From positions 434,001-498,000 of the forward strand of contig CAUDUM010000002.1 in the NCBI GenBank assembly GCA_958452575.1: a stretch of DNA of 64,000 bases, given 5' to 3'. Origin of the DNA: an uncultured Eggerthellaceae bacterium. Its GTDB lineage: Bacteria > Actinomycetota > Coriobacteriia > Coriobacteriales > Eggerthellaceae. Positions 25,114 through 33,956 of this stretch are shown here, in pieces (within the stretch, counting starts at the first letter, position 1; every line of letters starts with the position of its first letter). Made by a program: the position numbers and the translations under genes. The notes beneath the pieces were generated by a model, which was given only the letters and a program-made list of their open reading frames with translations, did no database searches and had not been told where the DNA came from.

Positions 25114-26337
25114 CTAGCGGGCGCACCTCATCAGGCCGTTTTCCGCCATGATCCACAGAAGCGGATCCTCCACCCGATGCGGCAGCGGACGGTGCACATG
25201 CCCCGCGCTGTCGGGGGCGTTGTGCAGCCCCAGGCTCGACACGGCGAAAAACGAGTAGTTGCGGTAGTTGGCCTGCGCCTGCATCAAAAACGACTGCATG
25301 CCCCACGAGGCCAGCAGGCTGCGCATCTCGGCGTCGACCGCCATGCGATCCGACATCGAAAACGCGCCCGCATCGCAGTGGGGGCTGGGCGCGCGCACCG
25401 TCATGCCGGCGGGCACGATGGGCTCCACCTCGTCGAACTTGGAGAACGCGACCGCGACGGGGATGTCGATGGGGCGCGTCGGCTTGAGCCCGCGGCTTTG
25501 GCGGATGAGCGCCGAGATGTTGGCCATCACGGCATCAGGTGACGAGCCCGCCACCGCGCCGATGCTGTGCGATACATGGCCCGACGCGCTCTCCACCTGC
25601 GAGAGCACCTCCGGCACCTGCAGCGGGTCGACAAGGAAGATGATGCCGGCGGAATGGCCCAGATAGCGGTTGACCGTCGCCATGAGGTGGGGATCCTGCA
25701 GATCCTCGCCCGCGGCGTCGAAGAAGGCCAGCGTGAACCGGTTGCTGCGCGCGACCTTGCGCCCGACGTAGTCGAACGTGTACACGAGCGGCTGCTTGTC
25801 CTCGCCGCGCACGCCGGTGAAGTTGCTCTGGGTCATCTCGAGCGTCTCCTGACGGCCGTAGAGGCGGTCGTATTTGGTGCGGCGGTAGATCGCGTCGGCG
25901 TTGTAGGCGCCGCTCATGTCGACGAACCCCTGCACCGAAGCCCCCAGCGCCGGCGCGATGCGGCGCTGCAGCTCGTTGACCAGCACGGCGATGTAGTGGC
26001 TTTTGCCCGAGGAGCGCGTCCCCACCACCGATATGATGTTGTCGCGACCCGAGATCGTGGTGTCGGGCAGCGTGTTGTGGCAATGCGGGCAGATGGGAAG
26101 CGTGGGATGGCCGCATTTGTCGCAGGCGACCGTGCGGAGGCGAAGCAAATCCCACGCCGTAGGCTTGACATCCACGATGTGCCCCAGGTTGACCGCGCTC
26201 GTTGCGCCCAGGTACTTCTGGTACTTCTTGTCGGGCTCTTTGCCCGCCGGGCACCAGCCGTTGTGGCAGCGATGCTCCACCCCGTCGAACACCACCTTCT
26301 CAAAGCAAAACGGGCAGGTGAACTGATACTTGTGCAT
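25114..26337 (-). CDS. zinc-ribbon TRAFAC-type GTPase (DO-GTPase-like), copy A
   Basis: This 407-residue protein starts at ATG 26337 with TTAGGAG upstream. The N-terminus has two zinc ribbons: C-P-F-C (8-11) with Cys24/Cys29, and C-D-K-C (72-75) with C-P-H-C (83-86). The GTPase domain follows with P-loop G-T-R-S-S-G-K-S (106-113), G3 F-F-D-A-A-G-E-D (Asp207-Gly210) and G4 A-F-S-K-F-D-E (299-302), where SKxD replaces NKxD. The family resembles the double-GTPase/TRAFAC group found in predicted conflict systems. It is nine bases from the adaptor gene upstream and 21 from GAP1 downstream. It is likely a nucleotide-controlled switch. Confidence 0.8.
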   Translation of the reverse strand: MHKYQFTCPFCFEKVVFDGVEHRCHNGWCPAGKEPDKKYQKYLGATSAVNLGHIVDVKPTAWDLLRLRTVACDKCGHPTLPICPHCHNTLPDTTISGRDNIISVVGTRSSGKSHYIAVLVNELQRRIAPALGASVQGFVDMSGAYNADAIYRRTKYDRLYGRQETLEMTQSNFTGVRGEDKQPLVYTFDYVGRKVARSNRFTLAFFDAAGEDLQDPHLMATVNRYLGHSAGIIFLVDPLQVPEVLSQVESASGHVSHSIGAVAGSSPDAVMANISALIRQSRGLKPTRPIDIPVAVAFSKFDEVEPIVPAGMTVRAPSPHCDAGAFSMSDRMAVDAEMRSLLASWGMQSFLMQAQANYRNYSFFAVSSLGLHNAPDSAGHVHRPLPHRVEDPLLWIMAENGLMRCAR

Positions 26338-26345
26338 GCTAACTC

Positions 26346-28151
26346 CTAACTGACCTTGCAGTACGACCCCGGCTCGAGCGCGAACGCCTCGGCGTCGCCG
26401 GATGCGGCGAACACGCGGACGTAGAGGTCGCGCTCGTTGGGCAGGCCGTCCAGATCCACCCGGAAAGGCCCCGTCACCTGCTGCGCGGGGATGCGCGCCG
26501 CCACCCGGGCCCCTTCCGCCGTCAGGGGAAGCGAGCCTTTGGCGTACACCACCAGCGACTCCGGCAGCGAGCACGCGCCTCCGCGCGGGGCGAACGTCAC
26601 CTGCGCTTTCGGAGGGCAGAACGGCAGCTTGCGCGCGTCGACGCGGTAGCGGATGCCGCGCGCGCGGACGGGCGCGACCTGGCAGTCGGCCCCTTTCGAG
26701 TACTTGACCTTGCCGTTGGCCCGGTATTCCGCGAACACCGTCACATAGCAGCCCAGCCGCCGCGCATCCGGCAACACCAACGCGCCGTCGCGGTCGAGCA
26801 GGGCTCGCGGCACCTCGTGACGCGTCTGGAGTCCGGCGGGATTGGTGTCGGACATGCTGCGGACGAAGCGATCGGGGCGCGTCATGACCACGAACCCCGT
26901 CGCCGCCGCAGGCGGCGTCACGCGCACCACCAGATCGCCGTTGGCCACGGTGGCGCCCTCGATGACGACGGGGTCGCATTTCGCGGGAAGGCCGCTCGGC
27001 GCGCCCGCCGATGCGGGGCGGGGCGAGCGGGGAGCGCCCGCGGCAGCGTTCGACGCGGGGCGCGTTCCGGTTGCGGAAGCCCCAGAAGCCCCCGCCGCCC
27101 CGCCCGCCCCGGTCGGAGCCGCGCCGGAAGCCTTTGCCGTGCCTGCCGCGGCGGCGTTCGACGCGCCGGGTGCGCCCGCCGCCCCCGCGGCTGCCGCACC
27201 GTGCGTCCCGGCGGCGCCCGTCTCGCGCAAGATCGCCAACGGAGGGCGTTGCGCGCGGCAGAACCCCTCCAGCACGTACGGCGCCTCCGCCGCGTCCTTT
27301 CCCAGCACGCGCCGCAGCGCGTTTTCCGTCTGTGCGGCGAGCTGCTCATCCACCACGCCGCCGGAAAGCGTCGCGCAATCCTTGAGCTCGTCCAACGCCG
27401 CGGCGACCGCGTGGCGCCTCAGGTACGCGTCGTAGCGCTGGCGCTTCTCGCGGCTGCCGAACACCTCCTTAGCCTTCTGGGCGAGCGTGTCGATGGTCGA
27501 TTTGCGCTCCTTGTCCTGTTTGAAGCTGCCCGCCAGCTCGTCGGCGCGTCGCACGAGGTCGTCCCCGACGGCGCTGCGCGGGTCGGCGCACCCGGGAGGG
27601 CAGGCGAACTCGTACAGGTCGGCGGCGCCGTACAGCGCCAGCTGCACGTCCACCTTGAAGGCAGCGTCCTGCGCGGGGTTCGGCTTGCCGAGCTCCTCGT
27701 ACGCCCGCCGTGCGCGGTCCGCCGCGGCGCCCGCACCCACGGATATGCCGTTTTTCGCAGCGCGCCGCTTCAGCAGATCCTCGGAAAGCGACACGTCCTT
27801 GATGCCGGTCTGCCGCTCGATGCGCTTCGCGGCGATGCGGGCCACCGCCTCCAGCTTCTCGCGCGGCACCGAGCGCCCCTTGCCCGCCGCGATGAGCAGG
27901 GAGGCGTCGATGGGCGGAAACGCTATGGCGCGCGCCTCCTTCGCCAGCCGGCCGATCTCCGTTTCGTCGGAAAGCGCCGCCTCCATATCGTCCACCTGAT
28001 CGAGAAGCGTGCGGTAGTACGGGCCTTTGCGCTGGTCGTTCGCACGACTCGCCCACTTGGCCCTGCACGCCCCCGCGGCCGCCCGCGCCGCGGGGATCGC
28101 GGGGGCGGGATCGATGGGCAGACCCGCGATCAGAAGCCAGTTGAAGATCAT
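26346..28151 (-). CDS. adaptor-like protein with J-like helix and low-complexity linker
   Basis: This 601-residue protein starts at ATG 28151 after AAGGAGG. The first 300 residues are helical. Residues 225-245 (A-K-E-V-F-G-S-R-E-K-R-Q-R-Y-D-A-Y-L) look like the last helix of a J-domain, but no HPD motif is present. An Ala/Gly/Ser linker spans about 312-386. The C-terminal 200 residues look like two beta-sandwich units with paired cysteines. It lies next to a GTPase and near Hsp70 genes, so an adaptor linking chaperone and GTPase is plausible. I do not recognise a named family with confidence. Confidence 0.6.
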   Translation of the reverse strand: MIFNWLLIAGLPIDPAPAIPAARAAAGACRAKWASRANDQRKGPYYRTLLDQVDDMEAALSDETEIGRLAKEARAIAFPPIDASLLIAAGKGRSVPREKLEAVARIAAKRIERQTGIKDVSLSEDLLKRRAAKNGISVGAGAAADRARRAYEELGKPNPAQDAAFKVDVQLALYGAADLYEFACPPGCADPRSAVGDDLVRRADELAGSFKQDKERKSTIDTLAQKAKEVFGSREKRQRYDAYLRRHAVAAALDELKDCATLSGGVVDEQLAAQTENALRRVLGKDAAEAPYVLEGFCRAQRPPLAILRETGAAGTHGAAAAGAAGAPGASNAAAAGTAKASGAAPTGAGGAAGASGASATGTRPASNAAAGAPRSPRPASAGAPSGLPAKCDPVVIEGATVANGDLVVRVTPPAAATGFVVMTRPDRFVRSMSDTNPAGLQTRHEVPRALLDRDGALVLPDARRLGCYVTVFAEYRANGKVKYSKGADCQVAPVRARGIRYRVDARKLPFCPPKAQVTFAPRGGACSLPESLVVYAKGSLPLTAEGARVAARIPAQQVTGPFRVDLDGLPNERDLYVRVFAASGDAEAFALEPGSYCKVS

Positions 28152-28372
28152 CGCGATGCGCCTCCTTCCTCGTCGCCTCCATGATGAAGCGGCGCCGAAA
28201 GAGCCGCAGAGGGAACCCCGCAGGGAGCAAAGGGGAGCCGGGGGTTGCAACACCCCGTTGCCGAAGATGCGGCCGTCTTGCCGATGCGATCTGTACGAAC
28301 GCGCCGTTTTGCCGTATCGTTTCTAAGTTGACATGCACGCGCCCCTCGAGGCGCCAAGGAAGGATCCGCATC

Positions 28373-29758
28373 ATGGAGCTTGGAGACACCCTGCCCATCT
28401 GGAGCATCGTGCCCTTCGCGGGCATGCTGCTCTCCATCGCACTCTTCCCGCTGTTCAAAGCCGAATGGTGGGAGCGGCACCAGCTGCACGTGGCGGGGTT
28501 CTGGTCGCTTCTGTTCCTCATCCCCTTCACGGCGGTCTACGGGTTCGGCGTCACCTACGAGCAGCTGCTCGAGTCGGTGGTCGTCGACTACATCCCCTTC
28601 ATCGTGCTCCTGCTGGGCCTGTTCGTCGTCACCGGAGGCATCCACGTTGCTGGCACCATCAAGGGTTCCACGCGCAACAACGTGATCATGCTGGCGATCG
28701 GCACGTTCCTCGCCAGCTGGATCGGCACGACCGGCGCAGCCATGCTGCTCATCCGCCCCGTCCTGCGCGCCAACATCTGGCGTGCGCACAAGGCCCACAT
28801 CGTGGTGTTCTTCATCTTCCTGGTGGCCAACATCGGCGGATGCCTGACGCCGCTGGGCGACCCGCCGCTGTTTTTGGGCTACCTGCGCGGCATCCCGTTC
28901 TTCTGGACGCTGGAGCACATCTGGCCGCTGCTGCTGCTCAACACCGCGCTGCTCCTCGTCGCCTACGCCCTCATCGACCGCCACTTCGTCAAGAAGGAGG
29001 GCAAGGAGGGCCGCGAGCGCTTCGAGTTGCTCGACGCCGCCGACGAGCGCACCCCCATCCGCGTGGAGGGCAAGCGCAACATCGCTTTTCTGGCGATCGT
29101 CATCTTCGCCGTCATCCTGAACGGCTCCATCCCCCAGATGGACATGTTCGTCGACCCCGCGACGGGCGCCACGTTCGGCATCGCTTTGTCGGACCACGTG
29201 CACCTGGGCATCGAGTACTTCGTCCAGATCGCCCTCATCCTGATCGCGACGGCGCTGTCGCTGCGCTTCACGCCCAAGGACGTGCGCGAGTCGAACCACT
29301 TCGAGTGGGGTCCGATCTCGGAGGTCGCGAAGCTGTTCATCGGCATCTTCATCACGATGATCCCCGCGCTGGCCATCCTGCGCGCCCATGGCGCTGACCT
29401 GGGCATCGACACGCCGCTGGAGTTCTTCTGGGCCACCGGTGCGCTGTCGAGCTTCTTGGACAACTCGCCCACCTACGTCGTGTTCCTGACGGCGGCAGGC
29501 TCGCTCGGCGTGGCCGACGGGGCGGCGGCGGTGGCCACGACGGTCGGCGCGGTTGCGCCCGAGATCCTGCTGGCGATCTCGGCTGGCGCAGTGTTCATGG
29601 GCGCCAACACCTACATCGGCAACGCCCCCAACTTCATGGTCAAGAACATCGCCGAGAGCGCCCGCATCAAGATGCCCAGCTTCTTCGGGTACATGGGCTG
29701 GTCGCTCGCCATCCTCATCCCGCTGTTCATCATCGACACGGTGGTGTTCTTCCTGTAG
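28373..29758 (+). CDS. NhaD-type sodium:proton antiporter / citrate-transporter superfamily
   Basis: This is a 461-residue membrane protein with about 12-13 hydrophobic segments. G-C-L-T-P-L-G-D-P-P-L-F-L-G and S-S-F-L-D-N-S-P-T-Y are the hallmark motifs of the NhaD/arsenite-permease (CitM) group. The start ATG 28373 follows AGGAAGG. It exchanges cations (probably Na+ for H+) across the inner membrane. It is encoded on the plus strand in the middle of a minus-strand gene set that appears to belong to a conflict system, and it has its own terminator. It is probably an unrelated gene lodged there, or the system was inserted around it. Confidence 0.9.
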   Translation: MELGDTLPIWSIVPFAGMLLSIALFPLFKAEWWERHQLHVAGFWSLLFLIPFTAVYGFGVTYEQLLESVVVDYIPFIVLLLGLFVVTGGIHVAGTIKGSTRNNVIMLAIGTFLASWIGTTGAAMLLIRPVLRANIWRAHKAHIVVFFIFLVANIGGCLTPLGDPPLFLGYLRGIPFFWTLEHIWPLLLLNTALLLVAYALIDRHFVKKEGKEGRERFELLDAADERTPIRVEGKRNIAFLAIVIFAVILNGSIPQMDMFVDPATGATFGIALSDHVHLGIEYFVQIALILIATALSLRFTPKDVRESNHFEWGPISEVAKLFIGIFITMIPALAILRAHGADLGIDTPLEFFWATGALSSFLDNSPTYVVFLTAAGSLGVADGAAAVATTVGAVAPEILLAISAGAVFMGANTYIGNAPNFMVKNIAESARIKMPSFFGYMGWSLAILIPLFIIDTVVFFL

Positions 29759-29794
29759 GCGGAATCGAGACGAAGCCGTCTGCCAGAGCAAGGT

Positions 29795-29831
29795 AAACCG
29801 CCTGCCGGATCGATCCGACAGGCGGTTTTCT
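29795..29831. terminator. bidirectional terminator
   Basis: AAACCGCCTG pairs with CAGGCGGTTT and T/A tracts flank both ends. It lies between the convergent antiporter and Hsp70-VWA genes and can serve both. Confidence 0.88.
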
Positions 29832-29854
29832 CGTTTGCGCAAAAACCGCTCGCC

Positions 29855-32065
29855 CTACGCCACGCGCGGTTCCTCGCCCGTCGCCAGCGCGCGCCCGATC
29901 TTGGTGAACGTCTCCTGCAGGGCGTTCACGCCGACCAGCGCGGCGTAATCGTCCTTGGTCGCGACGTCGCGCAGAAACCTCTCATCGGCGGCGCCGAACC
30001 CGACCGCGACGATGTCGACGCCGTGGTCGGCGAGGTTGCGCGCGTTCGTGCGGGACCAATCCTGGTGGTACCACACGCCGTCCGTCAGCACCACCAGGCA
30101 GGTGTAGGGGTCATCGCCCCCGCCGAACGCCTGCTTGGCGCGCTTGGCGACCTTCTTGAGCAGGCCCGTCGTCGAGGACGCCCTCATCTTGAGCACATCG
30201 CCCGCAACCAGGACCTCGTCGTAGACGAATCCGAACGGTTCCGCCTCGTTGCCGTAGCCGAGGTCGAACACGTCCGCGCGCGCCCGCTCGATGGCATTGC
30301 GCACCGCATCGTAATCGCATGTCGGCTCCTGCACGACCAGATTCTTGTCCGAGAAGAAGATCACGCCGATACGCGCGCTGTTCGGGGGGAACTCGTCGAC
30401 GAACGCCCGCATGGCGCTTTTGGCCTTGTCCAGCGGGGAGCCGGACATGCTGCCGCTCACGTCGAACACGAGGTAGATGTCGGGGACTGCGCCCTGCACC
30501 GCGCCCGTCAGCTCGGGAGGCACGCCATCGAACCGCGAGAGATCCGCCTCGACCGGAACGCGCTCGACCGTCAGGCGCGCGCCCGTGCTGGGCTGGCGCG
30601 CCTCGACCTCGATGATGGCGTTGGCGTTGTAGCGGTACTCCACCTCGACCAACGACTCCCCGCCCGGCTCGCGCTGGATGCCGCGCACGATGTACTTGCC
30701 GCACACGTCGTTGTCGAGCACGCGATCGTAGCTGCCCTGCAGCACGTACACCTCCAGCTCGCCGCCGGCGGGCGGCACGCGCAGCGCGTAGGTGCGCCCC
30801 TCCGCGGCGGGGATGACCGCGTTGCGGGGGATGATCTCGGAGTTGACGTAGCGTGCGCGATCGGGGCTCTCGGCGACCATGCCCATCGCGTGAGCCGTGA
30901 CGTCCACCAGGCGCTTTGCCCCTGCGAGCGCAAGCTGCGGAGCTTCGGCCGCGCCGGCGATATGAAGCTTTGGCGTCTCGTCCGCACCGCCGAGCAGGCA
31001 GCGCGGAGGGAGGTTCGCCCTGATGGCGGCGCCAAGGGCGACCGCCTCGTCGGGATTTACCCCGCCGCAGGGCTTTTGGTGGAAGCGGGATTCGAGCGCC
31101 TCCAGGATCATGGGCATGCGCGTCATGCCGCCCACGGGCACCACCGCGTCGATATGGGCCCACAGCAGCCCGAGCTCGCGCATCAGGCGGTCGACGACGT
31201 CCATCGCCTTGCGGGCCAGATACATCGTCGCCAGCTCGAAATCGATGCGCCGCACCTCGATCGTGCCGTTCATCCTCGCGACGTTGAGGGGAACGCGCAC
31301 GCTCTCGCGCGAGGATAGCTGCCGTTTCACCTGCTCGGCCTGGACGGCCAGCGCGGCTGATTCGCCCGCCGTCAGCTCGACTCCGCCGGGATCCGCTCCG
31401 CATCGTTCGCACAGCAGGTCGACCATCAGGTTGGCGAGCGCATCGTCGAAGTCCTTGCCGCCCAGGTGATGGTCGCCGTCGCAGCCCAGCACGCGGATCT
31501 CGTCGGCGCCCACGCGCGCCACCGTCACGTCGAACGTGCCGCCGCCGAAATCGTACACGAGCAGGGTCTTGCCCGGCGTCTCCTCGGACAGGCCGTACGC
31601 GTACGCCGCCGCCGAGGGTTCGGCGATGAGCCCCTGCAGCGTGATGCCCGCCGCGCGGCACGCTTGCAGCACCGCCTCGCGCTCGGTGGAACGGTAGTAC
31701 GCCGGCACCGTCACCACCGCGCTGGCGATGCGCTTGCCCAGGCGCGCCTCGGCGTCGTCCACCAGCTGGCGCAGCAGCAGGGCCGACAGCCCGGCGGCAT
31801 CGTAGGTCGTCCCGTCGAGCTCGACCCTGAAGTTCGGATCGCCCATATGGCGCTTGAAGAACGCCGCGGTGTCGACGCATCCGATGCTCTGGAGGTCCTT
31901 GGCGTTGTCTCCCACGACCACATCGCCGCGATCGGAGCCGACGACCGACGGTGTGATGCGGTTGCCGTCGCCGTTCGTCACGATGAACGGCCGTCCATCC
32001 TCCCCGATCGCCGCCACCGCGCTGTTGGTGGTTCCCAGATCGATGCCGACCTTGATCTCTTCCAT
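29855..32065 (-). CDS. Hsp70 fused to a von Willebrand factor A domain
   Basis: This 736-residue fusion starts at ATG 32065 with GAGGAG upstream. Residues 1-355 form an Hsp70 ATPase with phosphate-1 G-I-D-L-G-T-T-N-S, phosphate-2 V-Y-D-F-G-G-G-T-F-D-V and adenosine loop V-G-G-M-T-R-M-P. Residues about 385-515 resemble the beta part of the substrate-binding domain. The helical lid is absent and is replaced by a VWA domain (about 528-725) with MIDAS D-V-S-G-S-M-S (535-541) and later T-D-G-V. VWA domains bind proteins through a metal ion. A co-chaperone-like effector or sensor in a larger assembly is likely. Confidence 0.9.
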   Translation of the reverse strand: MEEIKVGIDLGTTNSAVAAIGEDGRPFIVTNGDGNRITPSVVGSDRGDVVVGDNAKDLQSIGCVDTAAFFKRHMGDPNFRVELDGTTYDAAGLSALLLRQLVDDAEARLGKRIASAVVTVPAYYRSTEREAVLQACRAAGITLQGLIAEPSAAAYAYGLSEETPGKTLLVYDFGGGTFDVTVARVGADEIRVLGCDGDHHLGGKDFDDALANLMVDLLCERCGADPGGVELTAGESAALAVQAEQVKRQLSSRESVRVPLNVARMNGTIEVRRIDFELATMYLARKAMDVVDRLMRELGLLWAHIDAVVPVGGMTRMPMILEALESRFHQKPCGGVNPDEAVALGAAIRANLPPRCLLGGADETPKLHIAGAAEAPQLALAGAKRLVDVTAHAMGMVAESPDRARYVNSEIIPRNAVIPAAEGRTYALRVPPAGGELEVYVLQGSYDRVLDNDVCGKYIVRGIQREPGGESLVEVEYRYNANAIIEVEARQPSTGARLTVERVPVEADLSRFDGVPPELTGAVQGAVPDIYLVFDVSGSMSGSPLDKAKSAMRAFVDEFPPNSARIGVIFFSDKNLVVQEPTCDYDAVRNAIERARADVFDLGYGNEAEPFGFVYDEVLVAGDVLKMRASSTTGLLKKVAKRAKQAFGGGDDPYTCLVVLTDGVWYHQDWSRTNARNLADHGVDIVAVGFGAADERFLRDVATKDDYAALVGVNALQETFTKIGRALATGEEPRVA

Positions 32066-32105
32066 GGAAAGCTCCTCTCGATGGTCGCCCCTCATTCGGA
32101 AAGCA

Positions 32106-32223
32106 GGTCCGAGTGGCGGGAGGCGTCTCGTGCTCAAATAGGTCCTGAGCTCGCACGGACCGTCCACTGGACGGTCCGGCTCGTGCGGATACTGCGCGCG
32201 AGACCCCTCCCGCCACTCGGACC
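32106..32223. repeat. large palindromic element, type 2, copy 1
   Basis: Perfect 18-bp arms GGTCCGAGTGGCGGGAGG (32106-32123) and its complement (32206-32223) enclose an inner hairpin GGACCGTCCACTGGACGGTCC. TGCGGATACTGCGCGCGAG (32184-32202) and CGTGCTCAAATAGGTCCT (32129-32146) are motifs shared, in opposite orientation, with the element at 52932-53054. It lies between two Hsp70 genes in the same orientation. A further hairpin GGCGCCCG/CGGGCGCC follows at 32229-32258. Confidence 0.85.
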
Positions 32224-32265
32224 GGACGGCGCCCGACCGCCCGGGGCAGCCGGGCGCCTTATCAG

Positions 32266-33870
32266 CTACTGGACATCGACGGTGAGGGCATCGTTTTTGA
32301 TGCGCTCGACCTCCTCGGGCGACAATCCGCTGCTCACCTGCACGTCGAATTCCAGGTTGCGGCCGCTTTGCGGCTCCATTGCCGTCACCGAAAGCAGGCC
32401 CTCTTCGGACAGACAGAACGCCACCTCGATCGGGGAGTTCTTCGGCAGGCTCGAGCCGTTCAGGTCGAACGTCGCGGTCTTGATGGGATCGCGGTCGATC
32501 GGGATGAGGTCAAGCTCCTCGTCGTTCTCGAACACGCGCACCTCGACGGTCTGCTGGTTGTCGACGTTGGTGCCGAAGATGCGCTCCACGCGGTAGGTGT
32601 GGTCATCTGAGGTGATCTGCTGGTTCTTCTGGATCAGGTTGCACACCATGTCGCGGTTCGTTTTGACGTCGAGCACCTGGACGCCGTAGCTTTTGGTCGT
32701 GGCGTAGTGGATGGTGAGCGGCACCGCGTTGCCCGTCAGCTGCAGCTGGCTCACGACGCTCTCGTCGGACACCCCGCCCTCGCCCGGCGCGCCCTTGCCC
32801 GCCAGGATGTCGAGCGCGCACAGCGCCGCGCCCTTGGAGACGGCCTCGTCGGGATCGTTGATCTCAAGCGGGATGTCGGGGAAGTTTGCCTTCAGCGCCT
32901 CGACGACCTGGGGCATGCGGGTGGAGCCGCCGACCAGCAGGATCTTCTCGACGACGCAGCCCTTGGAGGCGGCGTTGTCGAGCGTCGAGCGCGTGATCTC
33001 GATGGTTTGCGAGAGCAGATGGCTAGTCATCTGGTCGAACGTCTCGCGCGTCAGCGAGATGCGCGCCGGCAGCCCGGCGATGTTCAACGCGACGGTGTCC
33101 TCGTCCTTGCTGGACAGGTGCTTCTTCGCTTTCTCGGCGGCATTGCGCAGTGCCTGCTGGGCGTAAGGGTCGAACTCGTCCTCGTAGCCGGTCTGGCTCA
33201 CGAACGCGTCGGCGAGGTAGTTGACGATCTGATCGTCCCACAGACGCCCGCCCAGGTTGTGGTTGCCGTCGGCGCACACGACGCGGATGTCGGTGCCCTC
33301 GTCGTTGCGCGTGATCGCGATGACCGACGCGTCGAACGTGCCGCCGCCCAGGTCGTACACCATCACGACGCTGTCGGCGTCGCTTTTGGTGCAGCCGTAG
33401 TACACGGCGGCGGCCACCGGCTCCTGCACCAGGTTGATGAGGTTCAATCCGGCGATCTCCGCCGCGGCCTTGGTTGCCGCGCGCTCGACGTCGCCGAAGT
33501 GGGCGGGGACGGTCACGACGACCCCGTCGATGTCCATGCCGGAGCTTTGGACGGCGTCCTGGGCGACCTTGCGCAGGATATAGCTGGAGACCTCCTCGGG
33601 GGATTTGGCCACGCCGTCGACGACGATGGCGGGCTCGTCCTTGCCCATGAGCGGCTTCACGAGCTGCGCCGTGCGGTCGGGCTCGACCAGCGCGAGGTCC
33701 TTGGCCACCTCGCCCACAGTCGTGTCGCCGTTGTCGGTGAAGTACACGACCGACGGCGTGGTGTTGGCGCCTTCGGAGCTGCGGGCGGTGACGACATTGC
33801 CCGTCGCGTCGATGTAAGAGGCGTTGGAGCAGGCGGTACCCAGGTCGATGCCGAAAACGGTGGATTGCAT
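32266..33870 (-). CDS. Hsp70 (DnaK-like) without helical lid
   Basis: This 534-residue Hsp70 starts at ATG 33870 (M-Q-S-T-V-F-G-I-D-L-G-T). The ATPase motifs G-I-D-L-G-T-A-C-S, V-Y-D-L-G-G-G-T-F-D and L-V-G-G-S-T-R-M-P are intact. The beta substrate-binding part is present (L-P-K-N-S-P-I-E-V-A-F), but the protein stops about 80-100 residues earlier than housekeeping DnaK, so the C-terminal lid is missing. It is flanked by a GrpE-like gene upstream and an Hsp70-VWA gene downstream, so it belongs to a dedicated chaperone set rather than the dnaK-grpE-dnaJ operon. Confidence 0.93.
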   Translation of the reverse strand: MQSTVFGIDLGTACSNASYIDATGNVVTARSSEGANTTPSVVYFTDNGDTTVGEVAKDLALVEPDRTAQLVKPLMGKDEPAIVVDGVAKSPEEVSSYILRKVAQDAVQSSGMDIDGVVVTVPAHFGDVERAATKAAAEIAGLNLINLVQEPVAAAVYYGCTKSDADSVVMVYDLGGGTFDASVIAITRNDEGTDIRVVCADGNHNLGGRLWDDQIVNYLADAFVSQTGYEDEFDPYAQQALRNAAEKAKKHLSSKDEDTVALNIAGLPARISLTRETFDQMTSHLLSQTIEITRSTLDNAASKGCVVEKILLVGGSTRMPQVVEALKANFPDIPLEINDPDEAVSKGAALCALDILAGKGAPGEGGVSDESVVSQLQLTGNAVPLTIHYATTKSYGVQVLDVKTNRDMVCNLIQKNQQITSDDHTYRVERIFGTNVDNQQTVEVRVFENDEELDLIPIDRDPIKTATFDLNGSSLPKNSPIEVAFCLSEEGLLSVTAMEPQSGRNLEFDVQVSSGLSPEEVERIKNDALTVDVQ

Positions 33871-33956
33871 GATCGGTTCCTTTCAGTAGGGGTGGAACTT
33901 GAAGTTAAAGCGGATGGAGGGTGTGGCCGCCGCCCGCATCGGACGGCGGCGGCGTC

